A stretch of DNA of 64,000 nt from Maylandia zebra. Taxonomy: Eukaryota; Chordata; Actinopteri; Cichliformes; Cichlidae. Positions 43,722-56,707 of the stretch are shown here, in pieces. Both the position numbers and the translations under genes were made by a program. Numbering within the stretch: the first letter of the stretch is position 1; every line of letters starts with the position of its first letter. The notes beneath the pieces were generated by a model. That model did no database searches, was not told where the DNA came from, and saw only the letters and a program-made list of their open reading frames with translations. The stretch spans positions 33,844,794 through 33,908,793 of the forward strand of contig NC_135180.1 in the NCBI RefSeq assembly GCF_041146795.1, given 5' to 3'.

Positions 43722-43783
43722 GGCAGCAAGGTGCCAGGCCTTTCACCACAACGATAACTTCCCTCCTTAGACAGCCACGGTGT
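43650..43783 (-). other. prdm10: prdm10 exon carrying the start codon (5' UTR plus first coding part)
   Basis: An acceptor (ATTGCAG on the minus strand) lies just above 43783, so the exon runs 43783-43650 with the ATG at 43721-43719. About 62 bases of leader precede the ATG. This implies at least one upstream non-coding exon, for which 44905 onward is the best candidate. Confidence 0.7.
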
Positions 43784-44904
43784 CTGCAATCCACAGAGAT
43801 AAGAGGATTTGTGTTATTTTAATTAAAATAACAAAACATAACGATAAATAGAATAGCTAATACAGAAGGGGAGACGCTCATGTCATTGGTAGTTTGACGT
43901 CTAAAATCATAGACTAGCATTCAGAATTACATTTTTTGCAGTTTTTTTTTTTTCTACAGAAATGTTAATATTGTTAAGTATATTTATGAATGGGTGTCTG
44001 TCACACCTTCATCGATGTCATATTATACTTGTTGTATTAGTAGCTGTGAAGCTGCAACAATGGAGTACTGCAGTAGCCACTTTTGGGCTACATGGAAAAA
44101 GATACGAGCCCATAGGCCGTTTGAAGCTGAAATTTTGGCTCGCCAGACAGCGTTTCGCTCGGGTGACAGAGCATGCAAGCCAAAATAAAGGCAGCATGTT
44201 TCTTCGTGCACAGAAAGGACACACAAGACTCTCAGCGGGGGTACGAGGGAAAAGGCGGTTTGCCGGCAAGGCCGCCCGGAAAACTGTGTCTAAATACAAC
44301 CGCACATCGGCACAAAAACCACGGTGAAAAATCATGTCTCGGTAAAGTCATTCAGAAATCTACTTGGTATAATCAATATTAGATTCAATTCCCCCCTATT
44401 TTAACCCCGCAGGTTCTCAGTCCCAACCGGACCATACCACAAAAACCAGTGCTGTAGAAACCCGGGCATATACTGCACTGCTACATTAGCATTACGCTCA
44501 TATAGTCCCAATGTAAGGCCGCACTTTGAGACAAACATAACTTGTCAAGCTGAATGACATGGACCACATTTTACATTTTTTAGGAACATTGGTTTTGAAG
44601 CGCTAAGGGCCTGAATTATTTGGGTAGACCCACCCGTCCCCCATTTCTAGTTGAGTCCAGCCCTTCAAGTCTACTGTGAACAAGGAAGAACAGGCTCCAT
44701 TTTGGGTGGGACTAACAACAACGGCTACATCTGAAGAGACCTACAGAAAAAAATACATTTTGTACCGATTTAGCTACGCTTAAACAATCCGCACATTTAA
44801 TGTACAGTAACGGAGAGACTACGAAGCGATCGAGCTACAGAACGGGTCGTTAATCAGTCCCGGGTTTTCTTTAATTTTCTGGAAAACGTACAAGTTGTTC
44901 TTAC

Positions 44905-44975
44905 CTCAGAATGGTAGCTGCAGAGATGGCCGCATTGCATATATTAACATAATCTGCCTGGTAACTCGCAAGCTC
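44905..44975 (-). other. prdm10: Probable non-coding first exon of prdm10
   Basis: On the minus strand the sequence ends in GAG followed by a strong donor GTAAGAAC (44897-44904). A CCAAT-type motif (ATTGG on the plus strand, 44986-44990) lies just upstream, which suggests transcription starts near 44.96-44.98 kb. The upper boundary is a guess. It would join the acceptor at 43784-43785. Confidence 0.55.
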
Positions 44976-44990
44976 GTGGTTTCTGATTGG

Positions 44991-46625
44991 CAGTTAGTTA
45001 CTTAAGAACAGGCGGGTGTGTTAGTTTAAGACGTTATTTTAACAAAATGTTTTTTGTATTCAGAGGACATATAAATTATTTTAAAATAAACACTGATGTT
45101 ATAGTTGTAACTTCCTTTCGTTCTAGTTATAACATTTCAGTTTTAGCAGTTCATTTATAGCCAATCAAAAAATTATACCCTGTGGTCATCCAATTATATT
45201 TAATCACATCTACAGAGGCGATTCGCAACCTTTCAAAGTTGTGGTAACATTTTTACCACATCCATATGTGGAATATACAAATAAATCTCTTTATTTGTAC
45301 ATATAAATATTTTTTATGTCTATTAAAGAGTGGAGTTGTGACTTAAATACCACTGGAAGCACTACTGGTCGATTCCCTGTCGTGGACGCGTAGAAAGTAA
45401 CGATCATCAAGTCAATTTAGCTGTAATACAGATTTATTTCCGGTACTTCCGGTTGTTACTGTTTTGGCCTGAAAAGGTCCGATGTCCACCTGCAACAGCG
45501 TATCTTTTCTATGTGCTAATTCTTAGTTTCACACAATTCTATTACTAATGTCTGAGTGTCTTTTGAAGCTGATTACCGGAACAATGAAATGCCTGTTTTT
45601 CTTGCAATGATGTTGCAGAATCAGAATACTTTATTTATTCCTACGTAAGTTATGTGATTACAGTTGCTGCAAAACAATAAGAACAGTAACAGATTAAATG
45701 AAGTTTAATAATACAATATAGTACAAAGTTAAATAATAATAAAAGAAATAGCTCTAATATATATAAATAGCTCAATTATAAGTATCCAGAATATTACAGG
45801 GATTGAATATGTATATTGCTCTTATAGTTGTAATGCTAGTGCCCTTAGATCTCCACTAGAGAGAGCCAAATACTCCTGGTAGAGGTTTTTCATGTTTATC
45901 TCGCTTTTAATGCAGTATTAAAATTATTTATTCTAGTATGATACTACTGGGTTTGCGATCCAGTAACGTTTGTAACCTTCAAGAAATTAGGCCACCACAG
46001 TGGTTGCTTTGTTTGATTGCTATAAAAGTAGATTTGCCATCACTTCAATCAAGTGCAATATAAACAATCATTGATTCTTGCACTTCAGTCTATGCTCAAT
46101 CACCCACCATTTGTCATTTCCTGTTATTTTTTGTTTGTTTGTTTTACAAAACCATTAAGAGAACTTTGAGTGTTTGAACAGAAGGCCATCCATAATTGTG
46201 AAATGCAGCAATTTAGGAAAGACTTGAGCTCCTCATTCAGATAACAGCCTGGAGTAAGTATATGAGCAAGATTGTCAGTGGAATAACCTCACTGCAGAAA
46301 AATATTACGACTTTGCCTTTTATGGTGGAGCCGCTGCACAGAATAGACTGTAAAAGATATGTGAAACCCTGCTTTGTGTGTTTTGAAGAGCATTCAAATG
46401 ACTTTTATTGAGGAAAACCATCTCGTACCTATTCGAAAAAGTACAGCAACAGGGAGATTGGCTAGAACTGATCTGAAGCAAGAAACTTCAAGATGAGTTT
46501 CTCACTGTCCTCAAGTGGTTTGGCTGAAACCCAGACTGAAACACTGAGTATCTGTGAATAAACCTGGTGATGCTTCCTAGTATGCTTAAGAGAATCTGCC
46601 AACAAGAATGAGAAATCATCTAAAT
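44991..46625. other. Intergenic stretch upstream of prdm10
   Basis: AT-rich, with one dispersed repeat fragment (45618-45830). No gene seen. Confidence 0.6.
45618..45830. repeat. Dispersed teleost repeat fragment
   Basis: Begins CAGAATCAGAATACTTTATT, a head seen at very many loci in teleost genomes, and continues as A-rich sequence with many AATA and AGTA runs. Family not named; the limits are approximate. Confidence 0.4.
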
Positions 46626-46952
46626 CAAGGGTGTCAAACATAAAGCCCGGTGGCCAGAACGGAATCCAATTTAGTCCACTAGGTTGGCTTTAGGAAATGT
46701 GAAGCAAGGCATAAATGTTTAACTTTTAACTGTATTTTCATAAGTTTTACAGCTTTGGCTTCTGATAAACACTTCCCTCATTGCCATTCATACTATCCCA
46801 AAGTAAATGAGTAATATATAAACAGGGAAATCACAGAAAACTTCCTGTTTTTTCACATCTGTTATTTATATATATATATATATTCACTGGTTCAGGCCAC
46901 TTAAAATCAAAGTGTATGTGACCCACAGTATGAAATGAGTTTGACATCCATG
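46626..46952. mobile_element. Non-autonomous hAT element (327 bp) with perfect 8-bp duplication
   Basis: Left end CAAGGGTGTCAAAC; right end read in reverse CATGGATGTCAAAC (12 of 14 identical). The 8-bp sequence ATCTAAAT flanks both sides exactly (46618-46625 and 46953-46960). The interior includes a TA microsatellite near 46868. No coding capacity. Confidence 0.82.
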
Positions 46953-46960
46953 ATCTAAAT

Positions 46961-48201
46961 CTTACTTGTAATGTCTACCCAGGAAGTTATAATGACTGCT
47001 AGATTGACTTCATGGGTCTGATTATATTTGACATCAAGTCCACAACACAAACCCACTAGATCCTGCTGATTTCATGTAATGAATGAGTACTAAATACTTA
47101 ACTGGGGGAAACTGACACTTCGTTGTGAGTTTGGTTACTTCATACTGAGACAATTCCTTAAACCTCTGAAATGTAACTCCACAGTTCACGTTGGATTTTG
47201 AATGCCTTCAGATAACTAATTAATTAACAGGTAGCATTACATTCAAGTGAACTTATTTTATACAGCCAAAGCAATTTTTTATTAAATAAATAATTTTAAA
47301 ACAACAACAACAAAGTAAACATGTCATTTGTTGCATTCTCATTGGACTATATTAACTGGCAAGCCGAAACAGGAAATTAATTATCTCTCTTTTTTTCTGG
47401 ATGTATTTTTACTCAGGTATCTGGGGATCAAACTGACACATACCAAAATTAATCTAAACATATGCAAATTAGAATTGCTCTGACACATCTAACAACTGAT
47501 GTTATAAAAATTAATAACCGATCCGTGCATGCTGCCTGGAGCAAAAATCAAATTTACATGAGGCTTTTTTCAATAAACCATCAGAGAGAAATAGAACTGA
47601 CACTCTAGTAAAACAAACTCAAGTCACAAAACACCCAAGCTGCATGTGTGTGCGACTGTGTGTTTATAATTACCTTATGTAAACAAAGAAAATCTAATTT
47701 TCTTCTGTGATGTTATGTTCAAAACTGAGGCATGCTGCTCACATCATTTGCAATCTTGTAAAATAGTCAAAGTCTATTCACTATGTTTGTATACAAATAC
47801 TATGAACAAGACAAGTATCAACGGGTATCGTTTTAGTGAAAAGTGCTTTTTCCTGAACATGTTCTGTTTAGCTAACAGCCTAAATTAGTAAGTTTTGCCA
47901 AATGGACCGTTGAGGAAAGACAGAGATGCCCAAAAGAATCCTGAAAGCTTCTTCAGAGCTTTCAGGTTGAATGTCTCCATAGACCTGGCATCCAGACCTC
48001 CACATGTACAAGACTGTTTATTTGTTTGCCATATGATGATGTACTCCTAGCCATGCTCTCTTTCAGCTTCAGTCCCATTCACAACATTACAGCATAACTT
48101 TTCTGATTTAAAAAGCTAAAAAAGAAAGCTAAACAAACTAAAGTGATGTTCTTAAATTAGAAATCTAACTAGAAAACTGAACCTTTCATGTATTACTACA
48201 G
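46961..48201. other. Intergenic stretch between the hAT element and the LINE remnant
   Basis: Anonymous AT-rich sequence. The part next to 48200 may be an unrecognised 5' portion of the LINE remnant. Confidence 0.5.
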
Positions 48202-48720
48202 TTCAAGGTTCTGAGATTGAGTTAGTATCTCAGTACAAGTACTTTGAAATTACAATTGATGACTCACTATTGTTTACACCTCACATTAAGCAGCTGGTCA
48301 AGAAATATAAACTGAAACTTGGGTTTTACTTTAGAAGAAAGTCCTTTTTCTCATTTGAGGCAAGACAGAGCGTTGTAGTTTCCACGTTTATTATTGGACT
48401 TGATTACAGTGATGTTACTTATATGCATGTGTCCAGGGAAGACCTACATATGCTAGTTTCCGTCTATCAAGCGCACTGAGGTTCGTTACAAGTTTTAAAA
48501 CTCTTATTCACCGCTGAACATTGTATGCATGGGTTGGGTGGATTCAACCACTGGGATATTCTTATCTATAAGGTAATTGTTGGTTTGCCCCCAATTTATT
48601 TATACACTTATATTCATCAAAATGTGTGGGAGGTCTTAGGTCCTAAGAGTTATTCATTTTATCTGTTTCAAAGGTTTGCAAATTATATATGCATTATATA
48701 CACCGTATATATGTGTAGTA
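48202..48720 (+). mobile_element. LINE reverse-transcriptase C-terminal remnant
   Basis: Frame pieces read IELVSQYKYFEITIDDSLLF, then FTPHIKQLVKKYKLKLGFYF, LDYSDVTYMHVS and, after a stop and a frame shift, FNHWDILIYKVIVGLPPIYL. This is the region after the polymerase core in vertebrate non-LTR retrotransposons (IDD.L.F..HI, LDY.D..YMH). Clade not determined. It is 5'-truncated and disabled. Confidence 0.65.
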
Positions 48721-49339
48721 TTGTTGCATTGTTTTCTTTTAGTTAAGTATGTAAAAGCTTATTCCACTAATCTGTTAAAAATATTAAATCATTGGCATCA
48801 GTATGTCAGTAAATGTGTGTAAAAGAATGTGTGTAGAGATTATGTCAAATTATTATTATTATTATGTAAACATTTCAAAGCCAACTGTACTCCACATATG
48901 TGGTGCAGTAATAGTAATGCAAACCTGAAGATTCAGATGGGTTAAAATTATGCTTCGGGATTCTGCTCAAGCTTTTAAGACGAATAAAGTACAAGCCAAG
49001 TGGTTGTGACCAGTAATGCTGCTACCTTTCATGTTGTGTTCATAAATTTTATGTATACATTTATTATTATAAAAATGCAGCGGTACTGACTTTAAGTGAC
49101 ACATGAAAAAGAAACTCGCCCATATTCCTCGTTTCCGGAAACGTTGCACAAAAGCTCACTGTCTGAAAAAAAAGTTCGTCTTTAAGTGAAGAAGTCTTAT
49201 AGCCCACAGCTTACTGCAGATAAATATAGTTAGGTATATTTCATTTAGTAAATGACATTATTCCTCCAATAAGTGTCCCAATATTTTGCGTCAGCTGTTA
49301 ATTCTAATGTGCTTTATATTTTTGGGTGGATGGTGTTTG
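48721..49339. other. Upstream region of aplp2
   Basis: AT-rich, with a short ATT run near 48850. It ends where the GC-richer promoter begins. No gene seen. Confidence 0.55.
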
Positions 49340-49664
49340 CGCGCTAGCCGCCTGATGGCGCAGTGCGCACTGCTCTGGATCAGAGGAACCAGGGGAGGGA
49401 GGAGGCAGCAGGGGCAGATCAGCCGCGCCACAGACACACAATCCACATTTCCAGAGGAGAGCGACAGTCAGCCCCCCCTCCAACGTTTTCTGTCGAGCTC
49501 GGGTAACAAAACAAGCGAAGCAGGACTCGTCTCGCTCGTCGAGGTCTGATCATCAGATTGTTCCCTGGACTTGATTTGGTCTTTATTCTCTCGGAGGTCA
49601 CCTTACAGAAATAGCTCACAGGATATAAGTTATTTACAGTAGCATTATCCGAAGATCCTGGAAG
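49340..49664 (+). promoter_or_regulatory. aplp2 5' untranslated region and proximal promoter
   Basis: A GC-richer stretch with several CpGs (GCGCGC, CCGCGCC, TCGTCTCGCTCGTCGAGG) in otherwise AT-rich DNA, directly upstream of the start codon. No TATA box is placed convincingly, consistent with a CpG-type promoter. The start of transcription cannot be fixed by eye. Confidence 0.5.
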
Positions 49665-49736
49665 ATGGGTTCGGTCCCAGCGATATCTGTCCTTATTTTG
49701 GGCATTGTGGTTCCAACGTTGGCCGGCTACATTGAG
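49665..49736 (+). CDS. aplp2: First coding exon of amyloid beta precursor-like protein 2 (partial)
   Basis: Encodes MGSVPAISVLILGIVVPTLA followed by GYIE, then a donor GAG|GTATGT. This is a cleavable signal peptide, and the mature start GYIE is the one known for APLP2, whose first exon also ends in phase 0 right after this Glu. APLP2 is a type I membrane glycoprotein of the APP family. The gene lies head to head with prdm10, as in human 11q24. No sequence encoding exon 2 (the EPQIAMFCG region of the E1 domain) is seen up to 64000, so the gene continues beyond the window. Only 24 residues are available, so the call rests on the signal-peptide junction plus synteny. Confidence 0.8.
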
Positions 49737-51667
49737 GTATGTGAGAAGAAATGTTTCCTGATTTACTGTGTAGGCCTACCAGGTTAGTCTAAGATCCAAA
49801 GACCAATGTGGTAGCCTCAAGCAAAAGCTGATTATTTTGCCCTGTCCTCACATGAGGTACTTACGGCTAAGCTTTGCCGATCTTCTAATGAATACACTAT
49901 GTTACCTTGGTTGATGTGAAATATACTGATAAGACTTTTTCTCTTCCACACTCGGATTCCCACAGGTAGCGGAATGAATTCAGCAGGGAGGAAAGGGTTT
50001 ATGAAATTTTTGTTACCTGCTTTTTTTATAGTTGCAAATGCTTCGCCTTGTGTTCATACATATTAAAACTACTTAAATATTACTCAGTTTACTTCCTTTA
50101 ATTCATTCTGATGCACTGATTGCAGTTTATTGGCGAGTTGACCAGCGTGGGGCTCAAATGTCCTATAACGAGAACTATAGCAGGATTTGGTGCAGAGATC
50201 AAACGAAAGACAATTGGTGCTTAGTCAGGCATTTAGGGAAACATAGAACCTCTGCACTGGATCACACACAGTCATGCAGCCTGCTGTACGTCATGAATGT
50301 ATAGACGATATTACAGAAAGGAGTATCCTTTTACCTATGCAGTCTATTTTAATTGTAGCTTTTCCTGTGTCAACAGGATGTCCACCTTTTATAGCAGACT
50401 TGAGTTCCTGCTCTATAGAGTGGATAATATATTTAGAAGCACTGAATTACCTCTCAGTAGTTGATATGTTTGACACAAATGGTCCAATTGTTGGTCTCCT
50501 TGTTCAAGCACTCACGCTCTCACACTTGCACACTTATCTACGTGATGTCCTATTTTCCTGCTGGCTCACCAAAACTGTGATGCCTGCAGTGTCAGACGTG
50601 TGTGTCAGTGGATAACAATGCACCCATTTTCACAGCAAACAGCCCCACCACCCTCCTCCCCCTCAGAGGTTAAGCATAAGTATTGCTGCTTACTGTGGAA
50701 GCAGCCATGACAAAACATTTTAACGAGTTATCTTTTCCTGGCACTTGTATTTAGCAGGGAATGTTTCTCTCTCCTGTATTTGCGACCCCCAAAAAAAACC
50801 TCGGCCATTTTGAGGCGGTATTGGCTGGCATTGTGTGTGAGGAAATAATGGTTATTATGTCCCCAACAAAATCTATGCTGCTGCACACTCTACAAAGACC
50901 TCTCCCCTCTGCAATGATTGCCTCCTCAGTCAGCCTTACTAACCACACGGACGTGCTGATCGATACAGGACAGACTCTCCTGAGATGATTAATGGATGAA
51001 ATCAATGAATTTCCTGATCAGTCACCCAGATTAAATTCAGAAATTTATGGAAGCTGCTCTGCATCTTGACTGTAATGCACATGCTGAGGATTCCTGTGGT
51101 TTAATCGATGGGTGTCCTGGAGGACGGGCCTTTTTTCTTTGTTGGATTATTGCAGTAAAACACTGCATGGACAGAATATGGATATTCATATTTGTTTTTG
51201 CACCTGCCTTCTTTGCAAATACACTTTCTTCACAAAGAAAAAGATTTGATATTGAACCAAACTATGCTGCTGTTAGGTAAAACAGAAATAAAAATGCCTT
51301 AGAGCTGAAGAAATAAGATGACAAACCCCAAGGGATAAATATTTTACAATGTATTTATTCAATTTATGATCTGACTATTCAGGATCAACATCAGCTCACA
51401 GCTCAATTTATTAAGGTAAAATACATATTCACAAAGGTTAGCTTTTTTCTAAGAATTGAGTTGAACACTGAGGTGTATCTAAACAGACACAATAATGAAG
51501 TCAAGCTGTTTTGCCCTTTCAATATAAATATCAGTAGTTTGAACCAAGCAGCCATCTTCCTCCTTTTCACTGCTGCTTTTGTTTGCTAGTGGAGTCGCTG
51601 GTGTGTGGAGATTGGGCAATGCTAATGAGGTTGTGGACGCACAGCTAAGGTAGTTGAAGCCACTGAG

Positions 51668-51871
51668 AGCTTCTAAGAATCACTCACTGTTGCTCAGACA
51701 TGGTTGTTGCCCCTCTCATCCAATACTCACCTTCCATTGTTCCTCATTTCTTTTCAGTTGTGATTGTCAAGCTTCTAAGAATCACACTGACCATTTGTCA
51801 GACATGGTTTTCCCCTTTTATCCAGTATTCACCTTCCGTTGTTCCTCATTTTGTTTCTGCTGTGATTGCCA
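51668..51871. repeat. Two-copy tandem duplication, unit 102 bp
   Basis: Copies start with AGCTTCTAAGAATCAC at 51668 and 51770. Both contain CAGACATGGTT, CACCTTCC.TTGTTCCTCATTT and end TGTGATTG.CA. They differ at many positions, so the duplication is not recent. Confidence 0.85.
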
Positions 51872-54848
51872 AACTGCTCTCTCATTTTGTAATTCCGCCT
51901 TTTCGTGTTTCGGGAGTAGCCTGCTGACTTCAGCTGTGCAAACAGTTTAGTTTTGTTGAATACCTGTGAGAGTGGCAGATTGTGAGCTTTTGTTTCTTCA
52001 GCTGTAGGTTAGCTTTCTCATCTGGCCATCTCTGTATTGCAGGGTTTACTGCAGTGAGGTTTGTTTTTTTGTGTGTGTGTGTGTGTTTTGTTTTGTTTTT
52101 TGACCGTTTCATTTCAGATCCAAAAAACAAGAATCTGGGTTTTTATTTAAATGTCACTCACTTGTGGAGAATCATGAGTGAACAGCTGCATCTTTTCTGG
52201 AGATAATTTGGAAATGAGAAGCAGGTTTACCCAGAGAATTACATCACACACAGGCATTCGCCAATATAGCTCCCACTGGATTAATAGAATACAGAATATC
52301 AGGAACAGCTATTACATTCAGTACATTTTATTCTCTACTTACTTAGCAAACAGTGATTATCACAACACACACAGTGTAAAATGTAGTGTTATGCAACACC
52401 ACATCACATTTTTGTGCCTGTCATTAAAAAATGTTAGTGTTTTCCTTCAAGCTGGCCTGTAGCATCAGATACATCATCATGTTTCTAAGCTCAAGGCAAG
52501 ACAGAACTTGTATGGAAGAGACAGCAGTGCTAACTCATGCTAGTAGAGTGACTTTGGCAAAACTCTGTTTACAAACATGCATTAGTCAGAATAGCCTTAG
52601 AGGAATGGACGAGCAGAGGTAATCGAGAGAAGATTTTTTCCTCTTTCAACAATGTTTTCTCATAAGCCAAAGCCTGTGTGCGTGCTTATAGGCAAGCTGA
52701 TATTAAAGTGTGCTTTCAAGTGTATTTGCTCTGGATATGGGCTGATAGTGAACAATTGCATGTGAATGACTGCCCCCACTTGGTTGTGATTGTTGGGGCG
52801 GGAGCTATGGAGCTGTCGGTTAGCAGGCTTGAATGATTTCCTATGAAGGCCTTTTGTGTGTCCTTGAATAGCCTGAGACAACCCAGGGTGTCCTTACCAT
52901 ACAGAGGGGATCTCGATGCCCAGCAGAAATAAGGACAAAGACTGCTGGCAATGTTTTATCTGGGAGCATTTGCATTTGATAATGATCTGTCAATATAACA
53001 TAGTGGGTGGTGGAGCACAGTTAAAGCCTTCCATAGGCTGGTGCTTTTCTTTGCTCTGTAAGCTGTAAAGATTGCCTTTTTGACCTCCACGTTCAGCCAT
53101 GTCAGTCAAGGTGAAGGCGGTGACATGTGCTCCATCAGCAGAGCATCAGCCTCACCCGCCCTTGAATTTGTAGATTAGCACCTAAAACCTTGCTTTCAAT
53201 TGTTGGGACAGCCCCGTATCCCAAGAATCCTCTTAGTGACAAGAAACACTGGGTGCTTATAGATCTGCAAAGGGAACGGTACTAATCCCAGAAACCCTGT
53301 CCCAACACACACTCATACGCTCACTGATTTCACTCGCCCACACAGTGAGACCCTCATTTCCACACCCTGCAGAGGCAAACTGACTTCAAAGTGGCACAGA
53401 AAACAGTGAGTCACCTGTGTGTAATATCAGTGGCGTTCGCTCAACACTGAAGTCTGCTCTATGGCTAACAGTAGGAAGGTATGTCTGATTGAATCTAAGC
53501 CCTTAATCTCTAACCTTTCATTTCCTCAAAGATACCTTCCTGCCACTCGGTTCATCTAGACTTTTCTGTCTCCGTCTGTCTCTCCGTCTTTCTTTTCACT
53601 GCCTGATTCTTGGCTGATTCTTCCTCCAAGCTTGTGCATGTCTCCTGGAGCGATTCCATCGACAGACACACTCGCGGCTCATCCCGAGGATTTAAATAGA
53701 GAGGCCTCATCAGGCGAGCCTTGTTCTCACGATGCCAGGCTTTGTCTCCGAGGCTCTGCGCGCGCCCTAATTATCCAAAGTGAGCAGAGTTGTCTTTTTT
53801 TCTTTTTTGCAACTGGAAATGTGTCTGCGTGTGGGTGTGTGTTTGTGCACCCGAGTCCTCTTGCAGCTCTGCTCATCACATATTTAGTCAGTTTTTCTCG
53901 GTGAGAGATCCTGGGCGATGGGGACTTGGCTCAGAGTCAGTGGGTTCAAATCAAGACACCCATGGCTGCACATCACTTAAGTTGCATCAGGCCCTCTGCC
54001 ATATGTAGGACAATCTGCACAGCCATAACAATCTACCCCATGTATATGCAGTCAAGGTGAACGGCACTACACCTGTGTCTGTGTATTCTCAACAATAGCC
54101 TGGCTCAGCACAGATGCCAAGATGTCAGTTTGTATGCCACAGTGCTCAGGAATGCATAGCCTGAAGTCCAAAGGCCTCACTTTATTGTGCTGTGAGCAGC
54201 TCTGTTCCTGTGATAGCACTGAAAGTAACTATACACTGTGGCGAGTTCAGCAGACAAACACATGCCTTTTAATCCGTTTTAAAGGAGCCCTGCCATTTCG
54301 GACTTTATTTTTTAATGTAGTTTCTGTTTGACAAAGAGAAGTCAGTCAGTGTGGGCTGGATAAACCCTGTCAACCCCCTACTCGGTTTGAACGTGGGTTT
54401 GTGTGTGTTTGTGTGTCCCCGCAGCTCAGTGAGTCACTCTTGCTGCTTGAAATTTTCTTCCCATGAATAAAATATCTGGTGTGCTATCTATGAGTTACAG
54501 TGCACTCGTGTCTGTGCTTATGGCCCCACCTGTCTCACCCTTAGTCCCTGCTTGTCCATATGAGAGGAGGACTTTGTCTACTGTCCCCTCCCCTCGCTCC
54601 TGGTCTTATTCAGGTGTGCAGATCAATGAGTCATGTGCAGGCGCGAGCGAGGCCTCTGCACTGATTTGTCTGGGTTTTTTTTTTTCCTCTTTTCTTTTCT
54701 TTTTTTACTTGCACACAGTGGGATAAGATAGAGGCAGGCAGCAAAGAATCAAAGAGCCAGTTTAACTGTGTGCCAGGCATTGTTTCCTGCTGTTTGCATG
54801 TTCATTTGCATCACAACATGTAAAAGCAAAAATTACTCAAGGGGTGTG

Positions 54849-54903
54849 TGTTTTGTTTTTTTTGGGGGGTTTTTTGCCCCCCCCCTTCCCCCCTCCCCCC
54901 CTC
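54849..54903. repeat. Homopolymer tract T/G/T/C in aplp2 intron 1
   Basis: TTTT then G6, T6, G, C9, followed by C-rich sequence. G6 and C6 can pair across the short T-rich loop. Low complexity that may also be error-prone in assembly. Confidence 0.7.
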
Positions 54904-56707
54904 AATCTGTTTGAACCCATCTTCAACTGAGTTTCGTCTCTTGGCAAACAAGAGGAGTGAAATCAGACCTAGTTTTCCAAACTTCAATCATAATTGATGT
55001 CTTTTCTTGGATGCCATTTTTCGTTTCTTTATTTGTGAGAGAGCTTGTGGGCTGGTCTGTTTTTCTTTTTTTGTGTGTGGCTATATTTGTGTCTGTCATT
55101 ATTTTCCACGGTGTGTGCTTGCAGCATGCTGGGAGGTCATATCTTTTGGTGTGTTGTGTCTTGGTGTCGCATTGAACGTGCTTTGGGGCATGATGGGGAT
55201 GATCACAGACACAGTGACTGCTCTGTTGTTGTTTTGGGATGGCTTGGGTCCCATTTGATAAGGTTTTTCTCTTAACTTAAACTGCATGCACAGGTATAAG
55301 CACAGAGTGCCTTTTTTTGATTGGTTAATGGGGGAAAGGTGGTAGTCTTGTCTTGATAAGCAGACTGAATGACTGGCAAGCTATTTTGCTGCCATAGTGC
55401 TCTGTTTTGCTGAGAGCACTGCACAAATGCTCCACCCGCTGCCAGGGAAAACAGAGCATGCTAGTTCCAGCTCCCTCCCTGTCCGTCTTCCTGCTTACTG
55501 GGCTTCCTACATATCTCTTCCCACTTTGCTTCTGTGCCTGTAGTAGAAATGCTATCATCCAAATTGAAACCAAGGACAGCACAGACTTCATCCTTTTCTT
55601 TTATCCTTTTTTTGCCCCCTCCCCTCCTCTGTGTGTGTAAAGAGATGAAAATGTCAGAACAGTAAGAGATAGAAGCATTGCAGTGTAACTATATACCCCC
55701 AGAGAGAGGCCTGCTTCGGGTGCTTCTGCTTCTGCTGCCGCCGTTGCCATCGCTGGTACTCGAGCTTTGTGACGGCCCTGTTAGCAACCAGTCTGATACA
55801 GCACTTTCTCAAGGAGAACGTGGCCAAGGACAAACAGCAGCCCTGTAGGATGCTCCCCTGGGGACTAAGACATAACAAGGGAAGATTGTACCCATAAAAG
55901 AGAGAAGGTGAAAAGGGAAAACCTGGCATTGAAGCATGAGATGTATTTTTTCTTTTGATCGAATACAGAAAAACATTTTTCCTTTGAGTTTTGCGCCCCC
56001 ATAATTATGTGTTCTGCTCCTATATTCATGCACTGCAATTAATTCAGTAATAGTTCTTCATGCATGGTGGAGAGCTACAGGCTGCCGATCCCCTCCCTGC
56101 CCTGACAATGGGAATAAATGATAGATTTTTGTGTGTTGTATAGATTAAGGACAGGCTAAAACATGGGAATGTAGTGTAGTTTGGAAATAAGGGAGTATTT
56201 CAGGATATTTACATTTAAATATTTTTAGGAATATATGTTTATTTTACAGGGTCAGGTAGGCAAAAGGACAGACTTGTGAATGGGGATTATTTTTCAGTGT
56301 TTTTCAATTTTCATTTTGAAGGAATTGAACTTGTCTTTACAAATCATATTTCTTTCACAATGCCCCAATACAGAGGTCGGCAACCTGCGGTTCTTTAGTC
56401 CTTATAGTGCGGCTCCGCGTGGTTTGGGAAAATAAATCTGAAGTGTATTTTATTTATGTTAGTTATTTTTTAACTTGTAGTTCTAAATTGGAAGATTATT
56501 GTAATATAAAAATTAAATTATATTATATTATTTTTTTTCATCGCTCAAAATAAGCGTCACACTCGCGGAAGCCGGTATACCCGGCGAAACGCCGTGCCTT
56601 TATCGAGACTTTCAACCCCAGGTAGGCCAGTTACGGATCTTCGGATCCAAATTATGTCAGCAGCTATTCTCCACCGTGAACTATGTTAAAAACAGACACC
56701 GCTCACG

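Noticed and set aside
43962..44327. Arg/Lys-rich 121-codon open frame opposite the prdm10 5' intron
   Set aside because: Lies within the leader intron of prdm10. The basic composition comes from local sequence bias, and I see no homologue or conserved start context.
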